Program-made: the position numbers and the translations under genes
Shown: piece by piece, positions 60,287-64,000 of the stretch
Layout of the letters: every line of letters starts with the position of its first letter
Numbering within the stretch: the first letter of the stretch is position 1
Assembly (NCBI RefSeq): GCF_008831285.2
Contig: NC_045142.1
Location: forward strand, 501,001 to 565,000
Length of the DNA: 64,000 bases
Direction of reading: 5' to 3'
Source of the DNA: Nymphaea colorata
Lineage: Eukaryota; Streptophyta; Magnoliopsida; Nymphaeales; Nymphaeaceae
Notes under the pieces: model-generated
What the model saw: the letters and a program-made list of their open reading frames with translations, nothing else
What the model was told of the DNA's origin: nothing
Databases searched by the model: none

Positions 60287-61689
60287 ACCTTGAAGCACAA
60301 AGCGATGTTGTTTACATCAAGCAGGGCCGGCATAAGACAAAAACTTGGCACAGAATGTGAAGCTTCCATTAATGGCAGAATCCCGATATCCCCTTCAGTG
60401 GTGTGCACATGCCGCAGCCCACGCATTCTGCCATCCCACGCTTGTGCAAATGTGGGCCAACGCCAATCCCATGTTTGATGAAGATAGTTGATCACCAAAA
60501 CGTGCTTAAAGCTTTTCTTTTAAAGTAGAGGTCGAGATCTGAAAACTGTTCTAGTTTAGATGATTACAGTATCACATCTGGACTAATATTTCAACATGCA
60601 GAAGTATGCAGATCCTAGTAGACAATCCGACAGTCAGTTCATTTCGCAAGTGCCTATATTTTATTTACAAATATAAAATAACATTTATATATTTTAAACT
60701 AACTCATGTCGACTACAGGGCCATGTTCATAAGATGAAGTGCACTCGACAATCAAGAAAGGATAGATCTCTTCCTTTTGCTTTCTGATCCTCCATATCAA
60801 CTCAATTTGAGGATATATATACATATATATATATATAAGCCAACTAGGTAGATATTCAATATTATCTAAAAGCAAAGATAGTTGCCCTTTGTGTAAAACT
60901 ACCACTAAGCTACTTTAGTTGCATTTAACTTGCAAGTGTCATTTGCTAAGAGTACAGATTTAAAGAGAAAAGGTGCCACTAACATTCCGTACAAGTAATT
61001 GCTGCGAGGAGCTCAAACTTGACATATGAAAATATTATCATGGAAAACATGATTAAAGATGCAGTGATCTATTGCTTGCTCATCAATTTAATAGTTAGAT
61101 TTACGTAAATAAAAAAGGTGTAGAGTACCTAAGAGCGGAGCCAGCAAACTCTGGCTAAGGAGCATTATGTATAAAGTTTAAATTTTTTTAAGAAGCACCA
61201 ATATATAAAAACGAGGAAAATTACTCACAAATATCAATAGGTCCGTGTGGGCAAGTGCCCACGCGTAACGCTTCCGTCGCTGCCGGTACCATAAGTACTC
61301 GATGGTACTACGGAGAAAAACGTCTAAGCTGCTGATGCTTTGTCATCACGCAGTTGTGTCGTTGACTGGAGCGGGGAGTAGCCGCACCTTTTTGTACATA
61401 CATCATTTACGCTCCAAGGTGGAATCGGCACGGGCGAAGCTCAACTTGCGGATGAGCTTCGCCTTCATGATGCACGCTCTTGTCCTTGCTGCTATTCACT
61501 CACTCACTACTGTCTTCATCCACTATGTATGTCGATACGTACCCCACCAATGCCTTCTGGTAACATTTCTGCCCATGTATTTCCATTATATATATATATA
61601 TATATAAGACTTAGATTTCTCCAACCAACAGCCCGAATGTGGTAAAATATGGATTTCTTTTTTTGAAAAACTTTAAAATGAAAAAAGAA
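60287..61689. other. Intergenic; nothing certain
   Basis: The stretch 61135-61280 starts AGAGCGGAGCCAGC and ends GTGTGGGCAAGTGCCCAC...CTTCCGTCGC, resembling the small element at 50836-51004. Short TA runs lie at 60818-60836 and 61589-61606. The frame 61302-61607 has no known domain. Confidence 0.4.
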
Positions 61690-61905
61690 CGTGAAAATGA
61701 GTTTTTCACCTGTTTTTTACCTTTTCCTTTTCTCATTTTGTTCATTTTTTCGAGTTTTTTACTGCCAAACTGTTTTGTTGTTCATTTTTTAATTTTTATT
61801 TGTTGCAAATCTACTTTTGATGTTGTGTTATAATTAGTTTCTCACTCATTTTATTTTTTTAAAATTTACCGTGTCATATTTTTTTTTGTTTTTTTAAGCT
61901 CTCTA
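61690..61905 (+). repeat. T-rich dispersed repeat, copy 2
   Basis: Counterpart of 22530-22775, with the same ordered blocks around TTTGTTGCAAATCTACTT and TTTCTCACTCATTTTATT. Confidence 0.6.
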
Positions 61906-62312
61906 CTTGAAAAAACCTCACCCTTTAAAACCAAACATTGACCTGCGTCAAGGTTGAATGAGAAGGACGAGCGTTTTCTTAAGGAAGATTTTTTTTAAAA
62001 AAAAATTGTTCTTGACTGTGCTTTTGCAGAAACACAACTAAAGGGGAGCTTGTAAAGCACAGATTTTAGTGTATGACCATACGCAAGAAGCCACGAAGAA
62101 CGGGGTCCCTCTTGCAGGACTAGTGATCATTTGGTTGAGTACATACACGAGAAATACATATGCTACCTACATACATGATAGGCAAATATATTGAAGAATA
62201 TACAACGGTTCAGTTGTCATCAGTTCATTCTAACTTGATGTAAGCAAGTTTCTAGGTTCTTGCAGGGGACACAAGACAAATGCAGTTAAAAATGGAACAG
62301 CATTATAACTCT

Positions 62313-64000
62313 TCAGGAAGATCTCACTCGCATCAGCATATGATAGATTTCCCACAAATTCACATGAGCTAAAGGGTTCTCATTTTGAAGAATTTCTTGA
62401 ATTCCACACTCGATTTTCTTGGATTCCTTCATGACGTTTGCAAGGCAAAACCCCATAGCACCAAGGCCCAAAACCATTTGGACCCTCATCTCCTTCATGC
62501 CCTCAACATGCGCCACTGCTTCTCCCATATGCCTAACAAATGACTCAATAACCTTGTCTACCACATCCCCATCAACAATGTCGACCCCTCCTGCCTCAGG
62601 ATCACCCCCTTCATTCTTCTTCATGTACTCTTCACTCAACCCCTTCAAAGACTTGACCTGAAGGACTTCCTGAAAGCAAATCAAATACGAACTGATACAG
62701 TCTTTAAATTCTTCAAGGTCTTCGCTTAGGGCCTCGTACATCTCAAATGCTTGAGGAAGAGAGTTAATTGTATCAACCAAGAAGTCTAAAAGCTCAATAA
62801 TGGTAGATAATGACCCTAAAACCTGGCTATAGCTAGCATGAGGGAATGGAACAAACCAAAAGTCTGGCTCAGTCTTCGCTTCTTCAATCAAATTCTTGAG
62901 CTCAGAAGAGTTCGTCCTCAGTCTCCTTCCTGCTTCTTTCATCTCTGGAAAGCTTAGGCATGGTATGTCGGTGCAACCAATCAATGAGATACAGTCACTG
63001 ATATCTGTTAATGTTCCTAAGAGTTTCTCTCTTGCTAGAGTTGAAGCCCTCCTTGGAAGGAATATAAGTTCAACAAGGATGCAGCAAAGTATACCCACAA
63101 AAGTTTCTGTGATTCTCTCAATGGCAAATTGAGAAGGTGAACCGTAGTCTCTTCTTCCTAGAATTACTACTGCTCCGATGAACGCGGTCAAGCCTCCTAC
63201 ATAGCCATACATTTCACTCTGCCTTATGAAGCTAGTGAAAACCACCCACGGTATCAATGCTATGTACCTCATGTACACAAACTTCTGTGTGAAAAAACAT
63301 CCTAAAACCCCATAAACAGAGCCCAGAACTGTGCCCTGTGTCCTTATGTTGGCCATCTTGAACGTGGGTTCTCTTTGTGACGCAATGGAGAGAGCAACAG
63401 CAAGTCCTCCCCAGTACCCATTGTCATCGGTGAAGAGAATCCCGAAAAGAACAGAGAGTCCTAAGGATATTGAGCACTTTACAGCCATTAACAGGCTCTC
63501 GGTGTCGATCTTTAGAGACCAAGTACCTTTTTCTTTCTTCATTGGTGTCCCTTTCTTGGGCACGTCAGTAGTTTTCTCCTGTTCTTTCTGGGGCAGCACT
63601 ATGCCTTCGTAGAGATTCTTCATGCAAAAGAGGAAGAAGATGGGAGGCAAATCCCTGGAAGATGTTGGTGCCACCGCTTCTAGTGCTTCAAAGCGCATCT
63701 CTGGAGGCTGGCTGTCGTTGTCATACACTTGTCTCGAATCTTTATGTGCTGAACCCATAATTGTTTCTATTGAGTGCCCAATTCTTTCCGCCATGGCACT
63801 TGAAAGATCCTTGATTTCTTTGTCTCCCATTGATCCGTTTGTGGGGAATGAAGGGCAACAGCTCAATGCAATCTCCATTCCTTTTATGGGTTTCTCAAGC
63901 GAGAGAAATTTCTCCAGTAAGGCTTTAAAATTGGGCGTCAAGCAGCCAACAAGAGGCTTCTCCCAACCAATAATTGCCTGTATCCAAAACCAGAACGAGA
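62313..64000 (-). CDS. FUSC / aaeB-like membrane protein, C-terminal part (partial)
   Basis: The open frame ends at TGA 62313-62315 and stays open to the window edge, reading FWFWIQAIIGWEKPLVGCLT at about 63942-63999. The true start is therefore beyond 64000 and the codon at 63941 (TTG) is internal. At least 562 residues are visible. A first soluble part contains FEALEAVAPTSSRDLPP. A membrane block follows, starting SLLMAVKCSISLGLSVLFGI, then DDNGYWGGLAVALSIASQRE, FKMANIRTQGTVLGSVYGVL and several hydrophobic helices. The rest is a soluble helical C-terminus. This fits the plant 'p-hydroxybenzoic acid efflux pump subunit'/FUSC family, related to aromatic acid exporters and distantly to ALMT channels. 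The substrate is unknown. No introns or breaks are seen. Confidence 0.9.
   Translation of the reverse strand, partial: SFWFWIQAIIGWEKPLVGCLTPNFKALLEKFLSLEKPIKGMEIALSCCPSFPTNGSMGDKEIKDLSSAMAERIGHSIETIMGSAHKDSRQVYDNDSQPPEMRFEALEAVAPTSSRDLPPIFFLFCMKNLYEGIVLPQKEQEKTTDVPKKGTPMKKEKGTWSLKIDTESLLMAVKCSISLGLSVLFGILFTDDNGYWGGLAVALSIASQREPTFKMANIRTQGTVLGSVYGVLGCFFTQKFVYMRYIALIPWVVFTSFIRQSEMYGYVGGLTAFIGAVVILGRRDYGSPSQFAIERITETFVGILCCILVELIFLPRRASTLAREKLLGTLTDISDCISLIGCTDIPCLSFPEMKEAGRRLRTNSSELKNLIEEAKTEPDFWFVPFPHASYSQVLGSLSTIIELLDFLVDTINSLPQAFEMYEALSEDLEEFKDCISSYLICFQEVLQVKSLKGLSEEYMKKNEGGDPEAGGVDIVDGDVVDKVIESFVRHMGEAVAHVEGMKEMRVQMVLGLGAMGFCLANVMKESKKIECGIQEILQNENPLAHVNLWEIYHMLMRVRSS

Noticed and set aside
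63939-63941. Apparent start of a 542-residue protein
   Set aside because: The codon is TTG and the frame continues upstream with family-like residues to the window edge, so it is not the true start.

Overview
The window is nuclear DNA from a plant, most likely a flowering plant. It is AT-rich and gene-sparse. The supporting evidence is U2-type introns, a CDKA-type cell-cycle kinase with a PSTAIRE helix, a plant GH3 beta-glucosidase, a plant-type FUSC membrane protein, a Ty1/copia element primed by initiator-Met tRNA, and many microsatellites and small terminal-inverted-repeat elements. I cannot resolve the species. Only four protein-coding genes look intact, and two of them run off the window edges.

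Layout. 1-1805 (minus): 5' half of a secreted GH3 beta-glucosidase/exo-glucanase gene, six exons, including one GC-AG intron. 1806-7900: intergenic with microsatellites and a dispersed repeat (5583-5940, second copy at 23591-23920). 7900-10271: a type I MADS-box remnant, then an HSP70 pseudogene whose 5' end is duplicated in inverted orientation at its own 3' end, giving a fold-back of two ~320-bp arms around the pseudogene body. 11168-11875: exon-like fragments of an unidentified gene.

12668-21515: a long satellite-like tract. Its core is a tandem higher-order repeat with a 394-bp unit made of five related subrepeats (61, 81, 89, 61 and 102 bp). Many subrepeat junctions carry a short palindrome of the form GATCAGA-N7-TCTGATC. 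The array decays to the right and is interrupted at 19905-20390 by three decayed exons of a golgin candidate 6/p115 (Uso1) gene.

21516-35560: repeat-rich intergenic DNA with several small elements and no gene I can support. 35848-41701 (plus): a complete CDKA gene with TATA box, CT-rich leader, probable leader intron and eight coding exons encoding exactly 294 residues. 47121-48092 (minus): a single-exon uL18-family ribosomal protein with an organelle-type N-terminus. A truncated, broken direct duplicate lies at 51715-52490. 49090-49500 holds a LINE-like remnant.

53225-58154: a full-length but decayed copia element in minus orientation with LTRs, TTAAG target duplication, primer-binding site and polypurine tract. 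Its RNase H region shows an internal scrambling. 62313-64000 (minus): C-terminal 562 codons of a FUSC/aaeB-like membrane protein that continues past the right edge.

The genes do not form a pathway. The most unusual features are the palindrome-studded satellite with its spreading deletion variant, and the HSP70 fold-back, which could produce hairpin RNA if transcribed.
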